64,000 bases of DNA, from NCBI GenBank assembly GCA_023415715.1, contig JAEZJP010000020.1:10569-74568 (forward strand), written 5' to 3'. A model generated the notes under the pieces. The model was not told where the DNA came from, ran no database searches, and saw nothing but the letters and a program-made list of their open reading frames with translations. The translations under genes and the position numbers were made by a program. This stretch comes from Bacillota bacterium. GTDB lineage: Bacteria > Bacillota > Clostridia > Christensenellales > Aristaeellaceae. This document shows, piece by piece, positions 52,475 to 61,952 of this stretch. Each line of letters begins with the position of its first letter. Position 1 is the stretch's first letter.

Positions 52475-53976
52475 GCCTTGCCCTTGTACAACTCAGCATA
52501 CCTTTTTGCGATATATTTTCCTGTGTCTTTCATGAGCCTTAAGAACAGGGATAGCCCATGTTTGAACCTCATCGCCAACAGCAGAAGCAATAACAGCAAA
52601 AGCAGCGCGAAGCCTGCAAGGAAAAGAATGACAGCCACCCTGTTTTCCTTATACATGGCCTGCGCAAATAGGGAAACAGCCGCCGTATAGCGCTTAATAA
52701 GCAGGTTGGTTGGCGATGGCAGCTGAACCATGGTTAATGCACCGGTAGAACCTGATTTTGCAATCAGGTAATGATAATAGCTATTCAAAGTAAGCAGTTC
52801 TGCGCCGGCGCCGCCGCTTATGATATAGCGGACCCCATTTTTGTTAAAGTCAAAATAGCTGTGGATATGGGAGAGGTAGACGGTATCAACCTTGTATACC
52901 GTCATAAGGTTTTCAAACCGCTCCGCCTCCTGCTTTGATTGAAAGCCGTGATCCATGCTTTCTTCATCGCTGTGGGCTTCCAGTTTTTGCTCTACAAAAC
53001 CGCCTTCCTGTTTGACCTTATCCGTATAAGCCTTGGCATCATTTGGCTGAACGCCGCTTCGCGGGTCTTCCGGCGGGACGTGCGAAATTACAAAGATCCG
53101 CTTGCCTTGCGCCTTTTGAAGGTCGCGCTCCAGCCAGGCGTATTGCCCGTCGGATATTGCCTGAGTTTCGGCATAGCCGCGCGAGCTGTCAAGGAAAACA
53201 AAATGGCTGTTCCCGAAATCAAATGAGTAGTATTCCGGCCCATAAAGCCTTTGATATGTTTCGCGACCGTTTCCACGGATGTCATGGTTCCCCAGCGTTG
53301 TTAAAACCGTAGAGGAGATTCCGGATACCATCTGATCAAATATTCTGTACTGGTTAGGCTTCCCGCTGTAAACAAGGTCGCCGTTGTCAATCACAAATGC
53401 GGGTTTCAGCGCGTTTACCTGCTGAATAATCGTTCCGAAGGTTTCATATCCGTCCCGGCTGTCGCCAAGAATGATATAGCTGTCCTCCACCGTTGCTTCT
53501 GCCTGAACAGGTTCTATCCGCTTGCTTTCTCCCATACCAAGGTTCATGGAGAACTCCAATGTATTTACAGAGATTCTGGCGGGGTTCAAGCTTTTGTCAA
53601 TCCTTGAGGCAAAATAGCCCGGATTGATATTTTCGATCAAAATCCATAGGTTCGCGGCGGGCGCGTCTTTTGCTTCCACCGAAACGGAAGGCAGGGGAGA
53701 CAACGCCCTTATCACCAGCCGGTCCCCATCCTTCGCGCTTTGGGTTCCTTTGATAAAGCCGCCGTGTACGGTGACTTCGGTGCCATTCCATGCATACGCT
53801 GAGGAAGAATCATCCGGATCATAAACAAGAGGAAGCGGTGTAAATCCTTCCTTGATGCTGTAAACATGATTTGAATTATACAAAAAGAGGCCCACGCTTG
53901 CGGCAAGGCAAAGAAACAGCGCAAGCACGATAACTTTCAGAGCCCCTTTATGTTTCACTGCCATCACTCCGGCCAT
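52471..53976 (-). CDS. Membrane-anchored metallophosphoesterase
   Basis: Up to 501 residues; the ATG at 53976 has no ribosome site, while a GTG at 53958 follows GGAG by 8 bases and is the likelier start. N-terminal membrane anchor, a beta region (about 40-165), then the calcineurin-like site: GDSRDG, DNGDLVYSG, LGNHDIRG, FVISHVPPE, LSHIHSY. A second membrane segment (about 450-470) and a basic tail close it. Probably faces outside. It is the third gene of the ChrB-MFS series, two bases after the MFS stop. Confidence 0.9.
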   Translation of the reverse strand: MAGVMAVKHKGALKVIVLALFLCLAASVGLFLYNSNHVYSIKEGFTPLPLVYDPDDSSSAYAWNGTEVTVHGGFIKGTQSAKDGDRLVIRALSPLPSVSVEAKDAPAANLWILIENINPGYFASRIDKSLNPARISVNTLEFSMNLGMGESKRIEPVQAEATVEDSYIILGDSRDGYETFGTIIQQVNALKPAFVIDNGDLVYSGKPNQYRIFDQMVSGISSTVLTTLGNHDIRGNGRETYQRLYGPEYYSFDFGNSHFVFLDSSRGYAETQAISDGQYAWLERDLQKAQGKRIFVISHVPPEDPRSGVQPNDAKAYTDKVKQEGGFVEQKLEAHSDEESMDHGFQSKQEAERFENLMTVYKVDTVYLSHIHSYFDFNKNGVRYIISGGAGAELLTLNSYYHYLIAKSGSTGALTMVQLPSPTNLLIKRYTAAVSLFAQAMYKENRVAVILFLAGFALLLLLLLLLLAMRFKHGLSLFLRLMKDTGKYIAKRYAELYKGKA

Positions 53977-53977
53977 G

Positions 53978-55150
53978 CTATATCAGGTTTTCACCAGTTT
54001 TCCTGTTCAGTATGGCCCCTACCATGACGGCGGATACAATGCCTATCATGCCGCCGAAAATAAACGGCGTATCGGAGCCAAGCTTATCCCACATGAAGCC
54101 GGCGATCATGGAGGACAGCAGGAGTCCTATCCCTTGCAGCATGCCGTACAACCCAAGCACGGTGCCTTTTAATCCGGAGGGCGCGTTTTCCACAATATAC
54201 GCCCGTTCCGCTCCGCTGATAAAGGCGGTGTATGCGCCGTAGGCGATAAACAGTATCAAAATGGCGGTTCTGTCCGATAGATACGCAAAACCAAGGTAGA
54301 CAAGCCCGTAAATCAAGTATCCCGGTACTAGAACCTTGCTCCTGCCGATTCTGTCGGAAAGCTTTCCTGACGGAATGGCCAGCACGGAGGCGGCAACATT
54401 GAAAATCAGGTACAGTAAAATGACCTGGGGTGCTGAAAAGCCCCTTTCCTGCGCTTTTAACAAAAGAAATGTGTTGGATGAATTGCCAAGGCAGAAAACG
54501 AATATCGTTGCCAGATACATTTTCAGCTTTCCGTTAAGCTTCAGCCCCTTCAGCGAAAGCTTTGCGTAGGATGTGTCGCTGCTTTTGTCTTCCCTTACGG
54601 CAAAAATGATCAGTATGCCGATGACTGCGGGTATGATGGAGAACAGGAACGCCTTATGAAACCCAAAGTTTGTGGCGATGAATATGTAAGCCACCAGCGC
54701 ACCTAGGGAAGAGCCGGCCATATCAAGCATCTTGTGCAGGCCGAATGATCCGCCCAGCTTTTTTTTATCGCTGGACTGCGCAACAAGCGCGTCCCGCGGC
54801 GCTGTCCTGATGCCTTTTCCTGTGCGGTCAATGACCCTCGCAATCAATACGCCGGGCCAGGAGGAGGCCAGGAGCAAAATGAGTTTGTAGACGACGGATG
54901 CCGAATATCCCATAAAGGCAAGGCGCTTTTTGTTGTGGTAAACATCCCCGATATAGCCGGAGAACACCTTGAGAAGGGATGCTATGCTTTCTGCAATTCC
55001 TTCAATCACCCCCACGATGGCAGGCGATGCCCCAAGCGTTGCCGTCAAAAAAAGCGGGACAAGGGGATAGACCATTTCGGTGCTCATGTCGACAAACATG
55101 CTAACAAGCCCAAGCAGTACGATATTGGATATGATTTTCTTCTTGTTCAT
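53978..55150 (-). CDS. Major facilitator superfamily transporter
   Basis: 390 residues with about twelve membrane segments and the inter-helix motif GYIGDVYHNKKRLAFMGYS (MFS motif A position) and FSGYIGD near residue 65. It opens FVDMSTEMVYPLVPLFLTATLG, as in a group of Bacillota MFS proteins of unknown substrate. It begins 9 bases after the ChrB-type gene, so it is probably the exporter controlled by that regulator. Confidence 0.9.
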   Translation of the reverse strand: MNKKKIISNIVLLGLVSMFVDMSTEMVYPLVPLFLTATLGASPAIVGVIEGIAESIASLLKVFSGYIGDVYHNKKRLAFMGYSASVVYKLILLLASSWPGVLIARVIDRTGKGIRTAPRDALVAQSSDKKKLGGSFGLHKMLDMAGSSLGALVAYIFIATNFGFHKAFLFSIIPAVIGILIIFAVREDKSSDTSYAKLSLKGLKLNGKLKMYLATIFVFCLGNSSNTFLLLKAQERGFSAPQVILLYLIFNVAASVLAIPSGKLSDRIGRSKVLVPGYLIYGLVYLGFAYLSDRTAILILFIAYGAYTAFISGAERAYIVENAPSGLKGTVLGLYGMLQGIGLLLSSMIAGFMWDKLGSDTPFIFGGMIGIVSAVMVGAILNRKTGENLI

Positions 55151-55159
55151 TTTGAATCC

Positions 55160-55696
55160 CTATGCCTTTTCATTGTATTCATATACCTTGTCGCAGAATA
55201 TATCCAAAGCCTCGGCACATTTTATCAGCGTTGACTTTGCCTTTTCCGCAAGCGGAGAGTGCAAGGCATCCCTTGCCTCAATCTTGTCATACCATTGTTC
55301 CAGTTTGCGCAGTTCTTCCTCATTTTCCTCGATTTCAGCAAACGTGTAATTCTTTCGGGCTATTTCCTTGTCGATCTCCCTGAAAAAATCTTCGCACTGT
55401 TCAAGCAGCTCTCCATATTCCTCATCTCTTGCCGCGTTGAATTTTTCCATAATGGTTTTTTTGCCGTCATCTGCTGCCGTGAAGGTAATGACAATCGCCT
55501 CGCCGCTGTTTTGCTGAACCTCTTTCTTTACCTCGTTCAGCAAACCGTAATTCGTGTCGGAAAGCGGCAATATCCACATGGATTGCTGTATGCTGACAGA
55601 GCCCATCTTTTTCAGTTTCCTCCATATGGATACACGCGTCCTCGACGGTTCTCTTGGCAGCGTATAGCTGATGGCAATCCATTCGTTTTGATCCAT
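55160..55696 (-). CDS. ChrB N-terminal domain protein (chromate-sensor-like regulator)
   Basis: 178 residues. The opening WIAISYTLPREPSRTRVSIWRKLKKMGSV and SMWILP match the ChrB N-terminal domain, which in chromate-resistant bacteria senses chromate and represses chrA. The C-terminal half is a Glu/Lys-rich helical region instead of the usual ChrB C-domain. Gene order ChrB-MFS-phosphoesterase suggests it controls the MFS gene rather than a ChrA transporter. Twin repeats in its promoter fit autoregulation. Chromate as ligand is not established. Confidence 0.85.
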   Translation of the reverse strand: MDQNEWIAISYTLPREPSRTRVSIWRKLKKMGSVSIQQSMWILPLSDTNYGLLNEVKKEVQQNSGEAIVITFTAADDGKKTIMEKFNAARDEEYGELLEQCEDFFREIDKEIARKNYTFAEIEENEEELRKLEQWYDKIEARDALHSPLAEKAKSTLIKCAEALDIFCDKVYEYNEKA

Positions 55697-55715
55697 CTTA
55701 CCACTCCAAACCGTG

Positions 55716-55760
55716 TAATATCGGTTACAAAATTATACCATATCGTAATACTGGTTACAA
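55716..55760 (-). promoter_or_regulatory. Promoter with twin operator-like repeats for the ChrB operon
   Basis: Minus-strand TTGTAA (55760-55755), 17-base spacer, TATAAT (55737-55732). Plus-strand direct repeats TAATATCGGTTACAA (55716-55730) and TAATACTGGTTACAA (55746-55760), 13 of 15 matching, are exactly 30 bases apart (about three helical turns) and flank the -10 box and cover the -35 box. Each contains GTAA-6-TTAC. Regulation by the ChrB-type protein is inferred. Confidence 0.75.
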
Positions 55761-55841
55761 GGGCAGTATTGAGTTTGTGGCACGATTAGCAGGAATTGAG
55801 CAAATCGGATAGAATTAACAATAGCCAGGAGGGATGGATAT

Positions 55842-56282
55842 ATGAAAAACATTATCATTTATTATACATTTGGCGGCTCCGCCATGAAAGAGGCGGAACG
55901 CCTTGCCGCGGAGCTTCAGGCGCCTGCGTACAGGGTGAGGGAAGCGCGCAGCAGAAGTGTCCTGGGCGCCTTTGTACCGGGCGGTTATCAGGCAATGCAC
56001 CGCAAGGCATCTGCGATCAAGCCTTTGGATATCCGCCTGCAGGACTATGACCGGATCATCATCGGCAGCTCTGTATGGGGCGGCTTTCCGGCGCCCGCCT
56101 TCAACGCCATGGTGGAACTTTTGCCAAAGGGCAAGGAAGTGGAAGTTTTCCTCTGCTCTGCCGGTGGGGAAACTCCCAAAAGCGAACAAGGCACGAGAGA
56201 GCTGATCGAAAAGAGAGGCTGCACCCTGGTTTCTTACCGCGATATAAAAACCGGTGTAATGCCTGGAAAAATGAAGGAGTAA
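55842..56282 (+). CDS. Flavodoxin-domain protein
   Basis: 146 residues behind CAGGAGGG. FMN phosphate loop YTFGGSAMKEAERLA, then IIIGSSVWGGFPAPAFNAMVEL and FLCSAGGETPKSEQG, as in flavodoxin/FldA-like proteins. Short electron-transfer protein of the cytoplasm. Not clearly in an operon with the creatininase-like gene 74 bases downstream. Confidence 0.9.
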   Translation: MKNIIIYYTFGGSAMKEAERLAAELQAPAYRVREARSRSVLGAFVPGGYQAMHRKASAIKPLDIRLQDYDRIIIGSSVWGGFPAPAFNAMVELLPKGKEVEVFLCSAGGETPKSEQGTRELIEKRGCTLVSYRDIKTGVMPGKMKE

Positions 56283-56356
56283 TGCAAGCTTCCCTGCAGC
56301 AAGTCTGCTGCGTGCATTGCTCATAAAACGTACTGCGGGAAGGGAGAACACAAAGG

Positions 56357-57136
56357 ATGAAAAGGAATAAGCTGCCCTACGGCGTGCAGACGAGCTTTTC
56401 CGTGTTTGAAGATTCCATGGTGGAGATGACCTGGCAGGAAGTACAAAAAAGTGCTGACCGGGGCGCTGTAGTTTTGCTGCCCATCGGGATCGTGGAGGGC
56501 CATGGACCGCATTTGGACCTGTCCGCAGATTTTTATCTGAGCACGCTGAACTGTAGGTTTCTAAAGCAGGAGCTTGAGGAAAAGGGAATTGAAGCAATCA
56601 TTGCTCCGCCTTTCTATTGGGGGATCAGCCAGGATGTAAAAAATTACGCCGGCACTTTTTCCGTACGCCCGGAAACCATGAAGGGATTGCTGGTGGACAT
56701 TTTCGCATCGCTGAAAAGCTGGGGCTTCAAAAGAGTCTTTGTACAAAATGCCCACGGCGACCCCACGCATATTGATATGATCAAAAGCGCGATTGCGCAG
56801 GTGAATGAAACGCCTGAATTGAAAGCCTACTTCCTGTGGGAACTGGATATTGAGGTTGCTCACAGCATCACATATCCTGCAATGCGGGAAGACAGGTACG
56901 AGCCCGACTATCATGCGGGGGCCATTGAAACGGCCCAAATGGCGGCTTTCTTTCCCGAAAAGGTCCGCGCCGAAGTGGCAAAAACGCTTAAGCCCCAAAA
57001 CAGCTTCCATCCGCTGGCTTATTGCGGTGATCCGGCCAGCTTTGTTTTGGAACAGCACATGGCGGAGTATGCGCAGGCGGATGCGAAGCTGGACGCTTTG
57101 AAAATCGATGCAGTCCTTTTGCGGGACGGGAAATAA
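56357..57136 (+). CDS. Creatininase-family metal amidohydrolase
   Basis: 259 residues. Metal ligands typical of creatininase are visible: VVLLPIGIVEGHGPHLDLSADFYLS (E, H, D), NAHGDPTHIDMIK (H) and YHAGAIETAQM (E). The family hydrolyses creatinine, guanidino or formamide compounds; substrate here unknown. Ribosome site GGGAG about 10 bases before the ATG. Confidence 0.9.
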   Translation: MKRNKLPYGVQTSFSVFEDSMVEMTWQEVQKSADRGAVVLLPIGIVEGHGPHLDLSADFYLSTLNCRFLKQELEEKGIEAIIAPPFYWGISQDVKNYAGTFSVRPETMKGLLVDIFASLKSWGFKRVFVQNAHGDPTHIDMIKSAIAQVNETPELKAYFLWELDIEVAHSITYPAMREDRYEPDYHAGAIETAQMAAFFPEKVRAEVAKTLKPQNSFHPLAYCGDPASFVLEQHMAEYAQADAKLDALKIDAVLLRDGK

Positions 57137-57190
57137 AGGCCGGGCGGATTTGCTGTTTGCCATCTGATAATAAGTATCATGAGGTATCTG

Positions 57191-57883
57191 ATGAATATAG
57201 AAATGTACCGGACCATTGAACATCATATGCTGGATTTCATGCGGGACAGCGCCCATGATAGGGAACATATCTACCGTGTGCTGTACGCAGCTTTGGACAT
57301 AGCAAGCGGAGAGGAACATATTGACCTGGATGTTTTGATTGCAGCCTGCCTCCTGCACGATATCGGCAGGGATGAGCAATCAAGGAACCCGGAAATTTGC
57401 CATGCGGAAGCCGGAAGCAAAATGGCGTATGATTTTTTGATTGGTGAAGGCTGGGCGGTTGATAAGGCAAGCCATGTCCGGGATTGCATCCTGTCCCACC
57501 GGTACAGAAACGATGCCACACCCGGCAGCATGGAGGCGAAGATCCTCTTTGACGCGGACAAGATAGACGCGTCTGGAACAATAGGCATTGCAAGAACCTT
57601 GATTTACCAGGGGCAGGTTTCCGATCCCTTGTATACGGTGGATGAAAAGGGGAATGTGCTGGATGGCGGTTTAAATGAGCCGCCGTCGTTCTTCCATGAA
57701 TACAGGTTCAAGCTTGAAAAAGTATATGACATGCTTTATACCAAACGGGGAAGGGAAATCGCAAACAAGCGCCGGGATTCGGCGGCCGCGTTCTACAATA
57801 GCCTGCTTGCGGAGGCAAGGGAATGCTATACTGCCGGCAGGCTCTGCCTGGATGGAATGTTGTTTGGGAATGGCGGAAACTAA
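57191..57883 (+). CDS. HD-domain phosphohydrolase
   Basis: About 230 residues from the ATG at 57191 after GAGG; an ATG at 57179 lacks a site. Metal site: HDREHIYRVLYAAL (H), AACLLHDIGRDEQ (HD) and a later Asp in LFDADKIDASG. Belongs to the HD superfamily; nucleotide or phosphomonoester substrates are typical. It begins 54 bases after the creatininase-like gene. Confidence 0.9.
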   Translation: MNIEMYRTIEHHMLDFMRDSAHDREHIYRVLYAALDIASGEEHIDLDVLIAACLLHDIGRDEQSRNPEICHAEAGSKMAYDFLIGEGWAVDKASHVRDCILSHRYRNDATPGSMEAKILFDADKIDASGTIGIARTLIYQGQVSDPLYTVDEKGNVLDGGLNEPPSFFHEYRFKLEKVYDMLYTKRGREIANKRRDSAAAFYNSLLAEARECYTAGRLCLDGMLFGNGGN

Positions 57884-58111
57884 AAACCGCCCTCAGCAAT
57901 GCGTATAACGTCATTCCGGCCTTTCTGCATGGACTTACCGCTCCCGTAAAACTTTGGCCCTTATCCGATTGCAGCGGCAGCGAAGCTTATATTCATCCCT
58001 ACCGCCCATTTATGTATGCGATCTGGATGCATATATCTTTATTCTGTTATATATGTATATTCATTCATGCGTACATATACTACTGGATCATGGGCGGGAG
58101 GGCCTTGAAAA

Positions 58112-60694
58112 ATGACGGACAGTTTCATAGTCAACGAAATGTATGAGAGCATTCCCGATGCCTTTTTTTCATTGGACCACCTATGGCACATCACTTACTC
58201 GAACCATAAAGCGTGCGAACTTGTAGGCCGCACCACGCAGAATCTTGTTGGAAAAGTGCTGTGGGAGGAATTTCCCGAACTATGCCGTACGGAAGTATAC
58301 ATCGCGTACCATAGAGCCATGGAGACAGGCGTGGTTCAGCATGCGGAAATGCAGGGGCCGGTCGAAGGCTCGTGGTACAGTATCCTGGCAATCCCTATGG
58401 CCGGCGGTATCCACGTATACGGGCAGGATATTACGCGGCGCAGGCAAGCCGAAAAAGCATTGATGCAAAATGAACAGCGGGAAGCTTTTTTACTAAAGCT
58501 AAGCGATGCAATCCGTCCGCTGGCCGACCCGCTGGATATACAGGAAGCTGCCGCCCGCGTGCTGGGTGAGCATCTTTGCGCAGACAGAGCCTTTTATAGT
58601 GACATAGTGTTGAAGGATGGTGTGGAATACTTTTCTACGCAGCGAATGTATCACGCTTGGTACGCCCCTTTACCTATGGGTTTGGCCCGGGTGGATAGGA
58701 TGGTGAATTTGCTCAGCGAGTGCCGCAAAGGACAAACGATTGTGGTCACTGATCTTGCATCCGATCCGAGGTTTAGTGATCTTGGACGCGAAGGCTGCCA
58801 TTTGATGCAAATGATGGCGGTGATCTGCGTGCCGCTGATCAAAAACGGAAGGTTTGTGGCATGTTTTATGATTCACCAGTCCCATGCATGCTGCTGGACA
58901 CCGCAAGGAATAAGCCTTGTGGAGGAAACGGCAGAGCGCACCTGGGCGGCGGTGGAACGGGCAAGGGCAATAGAGGCGCTTCGGGAAAGCCAGGCGGAAC
59001 TTACGGCTGAGCTTTTCGGCACGAAGCTTTTGCAAAGCGTCAGCAATGTATTTTTTAATGAGGAAAACATGCTTGCTTTGTATGATAAGATTGTGGAAGC
59101 CGCAGCCGGCATTATGCATTCCCAGGCTGCCGGGCTGCAGGTGTATTACCCGGAGCGGGGTAACGGCGGCGAGCTTAAGCTGCTGGCATACAAAGGCTTC
59201 GATCAGAAAACGGCGGAAGCTTGGGAATGGGTTGATATTTCAGCCAGCACACCCTGCGCCACAGCCTGGCGCACCGGCAGCCGCGTATTTGTGCAGGACG
59301 TGGAAACATGTGATTTCATGATGGGTACAAACGTTGCGGCTGCTTTTTTGCAGGCGGGTTTTCATGCAACCCAGGCCACGCCGCTTTATTCCCGCAGTGG
59401 GAAAATGCTTGGCATGATTTGCACGCATTGGTACAAATCATTTAAGCCTAATGAGCAGCAATTGAGCCTGATGGATGTACTGTCACGCCTGGCTGCCGAT
59501 GTGATCGAGCGCAAGCAGGCGGAGACGGCAATGGTTGAAAGCAGGGAGTGCACACTTATTCTGAACAGGGAGCTGGAGGAGGCGGACAGGAACAAGAATG
59601 AGTTTTTAAGCGCCTTGAGCCACGAGCTGCGCAATCCGCTGGCGGCCATTTCCGTAGGGCTGCAATTGATTGACAATGCGCATCATACGGGTGATACAGG
59701 CTATGCGCTGGAGATCATGAAGCGGCAAATGAACCAGCTGTGCCGGCTGGTAGACGATTTGCTGGATCTTACCAGGATAAGGTGCAACAAAATCCATTTG
59801 AAAAAAGAAAAGGTTGAACTCAATACGCTTGCAATGCTGACCGGGGAAGATATCCGGCAGCTCTTTGAGAGGAAAGGAATTAATCTTAGCATACGAATAG
59901 GCTGCGATACGCTTTCCCTTTACGCCGATCCCGTACGGCTCAAACAGATCATCGGCAACCTTTTGCATAACGCGCAAAAGTTTACGGATGAAGGAGGGGT
60001 AACGGAACTGTCGGTCTACCGGGAGGATATGAACGCTGTCATTTGCGTAAGGGATAATGGGATCGGTATCAGGCAGGATATGCTGTCCGCCGTTTTTGAT
60101 CCCTTTACCCAGGCCGATAATTCCCTGGACAGAAGCAACGGCGGCCTCGGTTTGGGGCTTTCTATTGTTAGAAGCATCGCACAGCTTCATGGCGGGACGG
60201 CTGCAGCTTTCAGCGAAGGATTGGGGAAGGGCTCCTGCTTTTTGGTCCGTTTACCGCTTATTTGCATGGAGGAAAACGGGGAGAAGAACCCCCGGCTGTG
60301 CAGTGGGGAAGTGCACACGCTTAAGATATTGCTGATAGAAAACAACCTGGATTATGCCGATTTGCTGCATTCCATGCTGGAAAAGGAGGGACATCAATGT
60401 GTCAGCGTATACGACGGTGTTCAGGGCATGGAAATGGCCAGGGAGCTTTTGCCGGATGCCGTTTTTTGCGATATCGGCTTGCCGGTCATGGATGGTTTTG
60501 AGGTCGCCCGGCGGCTGAGCAGCGAGCCTTCCCTGAAAAATGCTTTTCTGATCGCGCTAACCGGTTATGCGGCACAGAGGGATGTGCAGACCGCTCTTGA
60601 AGCAGGATTCCACATGCACCTTTCCAAACCTGCCGATTTGGCGGCAATCCGGAATGCGCTTCACGAAGCACTGCTTAGGAAAGTGAATATATAA
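58112..60694 (+). CDS. Hybrid sensor histidine kinase (PAS-GAF-GAF-HisKA-HATPase-REC)
   Basis: 860 residues; GGGAGGGCC precedes the ATG. Order: PAS (about 5-115), GAF (about 130-285), GAF (about 300-470), a coiled coil, HisKA with His in LSALSHELRNPLAAI, HATPase with NLLHNAQKFTDEGG, DNGIGI and GGLGLGLSIV, then a C-terminal receiver with Asp in AVFCDIGLPVMDG. No membrane segment, so it senses a cytoplasmic signal. No output regulator lies next to it; the receiver probably passes phosphate to an unlinked protein. Confidence 0.93.
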   Translation: MTDSFIVNEMYESIPDAFFSLDHLWHITYSNHKACELVGRTTQNLVGKVLWEEFPELCRTEVYIAYHRAMETGVVQHAEMQGPVEGSWYSILAIPMAGGIHVYGQDITRRRQAEKALMQNEQREAFLLKLSDAIRPLADPLDIQEAAARVLGEHLCADRAFYSDIVLKDGVEYFSTQRMYHAWYAPLPMGLARVDRMVNLLSECRKGQTIVVTDLASDPRFSDLGREGCHLMQMMAVICVPLIKNGRFVACFMIHQSHACCWTPQGISLVEETAERTWAAVERARAIEALRESQAELTAELFGTKLLQSVSNVFFNEENMLALYDKIVEAAAGIMHSQAAGLQVYYPERGNGGELKLLAYKGFDQKTAEAWEWVDISASTPCATAWRTGSRVFVQDVETCDFMMGTNVAAAFLQAGFHATQATPLYSRSGKMLGMICTHWYKSFKPNEQQLSLMDVLSRLAADVIERKQAETAMVESRECTLILNRELEEADRNKNEFLSALSHELRNPLAAISVGLQLIDNAHHTGDTGYALEIMKRQMNQLCRLVDDLLDLTRIRCNKIHLKKEKVELNTLAMLTGEDIRQLFERKGINLSIRIGCDTLSLYADPVRLKQIIGNLLHNAQKFTDEGGVTELSVYREDMNAVICVRDNGIGIRQDMLSAVFDPFTQADNSLDRSNGGLGLGLSIVRSIAQLHGGTAAAFSEGLGKGSCFLVRLPLICMEENGEKNPRLCSGEVHTLKILLIENNLDYADLLHSMLEKEGHQCVSVYDGVQGMEMARELLPDAVFCDIGLPVMDGFEVARRLSSEPSLKNAFLIALTGYAAQRDVQTALEAGFHMHLSKPADLAAIRNALHEALLRKVNI

Positions 60695-60710
60695 TAAAGG
60701 AGATACTGCC

Positions 60711-61655
60711 ATGCAAACAACCCATAAGCCCTGGATTAAACTTGAGGATGCATTAACTCAGGCGGATGCCGCATTAATAAACGGTTTGGCAGCGGAATGC
60801 ATCCGGGAGGGCTCCACCCTTAAGCTGGAACTGGATTATAAATTGAGCGCGGCTTCTAATAGCGCTCCCCAGACGGTGCTTAAGGCCGTGAATGAGCTGA
60901 TGTATTTTGACGGGGAAACGCTGGTCGGCTATATAGGCATTGGCAATTTCGGCGGCTTAGGTACGCCCCCGGAACTGAACGGCATGGTGCATCCCAGGTA
61001 CAGGCACCTGGGTGTGTTTCAAATGCTCAGCGCGCTGGCCATAGGGGAATGCAAACGCCAAAAAATAAAAAGCGCTCTTTTGCTTTGCGACAGGCAGTCT
61101 GATGACGGACAAAAGTTCATTGAAAAAACGGGCGCGCGCTACCATCATTCGGAATTTGAAATGTACCTTCGCAATGAATCATCGGGGCGGCGGGAAGGCC
61201 AAAAAGCGGAGGTCGCCTTCAGAAAAGCCACTAATCAGGACGCGCGGGAGGTGGCAAGGCATAACGCCATTTACTTCGGGGAGGAACGCAATGAAGAATA
61301 CCGGCCATCGAAGGATGAAGGGATGGAGGATTCCGGTCTCCTTTTGCCCGAGGAGGAAGAGAGAAAGGGCATGACGATCTATTTCGCCGAGCTTGGCGAG
61401 CAAGTCATCGGCAAGGTGCATCTTCAATTGATTGATGGGGTTGGCGGCATCTATGGCCTGGGCGTGCTGCCGGAGTTTCGGGGCAGGGGCCTTGGCCGGG
61501 CGGTACTGCTTGGCGCCGTTGAAAAACTGAAGGAAGCCGGAGCGAAGGAAATCATGCTCCAGGTCGCCACCGGAAACGCCAACGCACTGCACCTGTATGA
61601 ATCCTGCGGGTTTGTAACGACTTCCACCATGGACTATTTTGAGCTGGCATTGTGA
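60711..61655 (+). CDS. GNAT-family N-acetyltransferase (two-domain)
   Basis: 314 residues after AAAGGAGA. Two GNAT-like halves: VHPRYRHLGVFQMLSALAIGE in the first and LGVLPEFRGRGLGRAVLLGAVEKLKEAGAKEI with LHLYESCGFV in the second, which carries the better acetyl-CoA motif. Starts 16 bases after the kinase stop, so it may be co-transcribed. Substrate unknown. Confidence 0.9.
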   Translation: MQTTHKPWIKLEDALTQADAALINGLAAECIREGSTLKLELDYKLSAASNSAPQTVLKAVNELMYFDGETLVGYIGIGNFGGLGTPPELNGMVHPRYRHLGVFQMLSALAIGECKRQKIKSALLLCDRQSDDGQKFIEKTGARYHHSEFEMYLRNESSGRREGQKAEVAFRKATNQDAREVARHNAIYFGEERNEEYRPSKDEGMEDSGLLLPEEEERKGMTIYFAELGEQVIGKVHLQLIDGVGGIYGLGVLPEFRGRGLGRAVLLGAVEKLKEAGAKEIMLQVATGNANALHLYESCGFVTTSTMDYFELAL

Positions 61656-61697
61656 TTGGAGTAATGAACATATTGCAGACAAGTTTCCGGGGATGTA

Positions 61698-61887
61698 TTG
61701 AAGGGGTGGAGCCCCTTCAATTGTAATCGTGTCGCCCGGCTTTGCCGGGTGCGCGGGGCGCTTGCGTAGCAAGCTTTCCCTACGCCATTCCCTGGCCGTG
61801 GCCTGCGCCGGTCAAGCGAAGCGCAGACCGGCACAGGTTACAAGGGAATGGCGCGAACTCGAAAAAGTGGAATATCCACTTTTTCGA
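61698..61887. repeat. Array of five consecutive perfect hairpins upstream of the MarR-GNAT gene
   Basis: In order: TTGAAGGGG/CCCCTTCAA (61698-61720); CCCGGC-ttt-GCCGGG (61735-61749); GCTTGC-gta-GCAAGC (61760-61774); CGCCATTCCCT/AGGGAATGGCG (61783-61853), which encloses CCTG.GCCGGTC/GACCGGC.CAGG (61802-61837); and TCGAAAAAGTGGA-ata-TCCACTTTTTCGA (61859-61887). Together they fill most of the gap after the GNAT gene. Three-base loops and modular stems are like those at 9568-9727. Confidence 0.85.
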
Positions 61888-61890
61888 ATA

Positions 61891-61922
61891 TAGTTGACAA
61901 AGTCAACTAATTGCATTATACT
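61891..61922 (+). promoter_or_regulatory. Consensus promoter with MarR-type operator
   Basis: TTGACA (61894-61899), 17-base spacer, TATACT (61917-61922). The -35 box lies inside a perfect palindrome TAGTTGACAAAGTCAACTA (61891-61909). Binding there would block RNA polymerase, fitting autorepression by the MarR domain encoded just downstream. The predicted transcript starts about 24 bases before the ATG at 61953. Confidence 0.88.
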
Positions 61923-61952
61923 GCAAGGCAATACATGGAAGGTGGGATGCCT

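Noticed and set aside
53043..53312. Short plus-strand frame within the phosphoesterase region
   Set aside because: Antisense to a gene with all calcineurin-like metal motifs.
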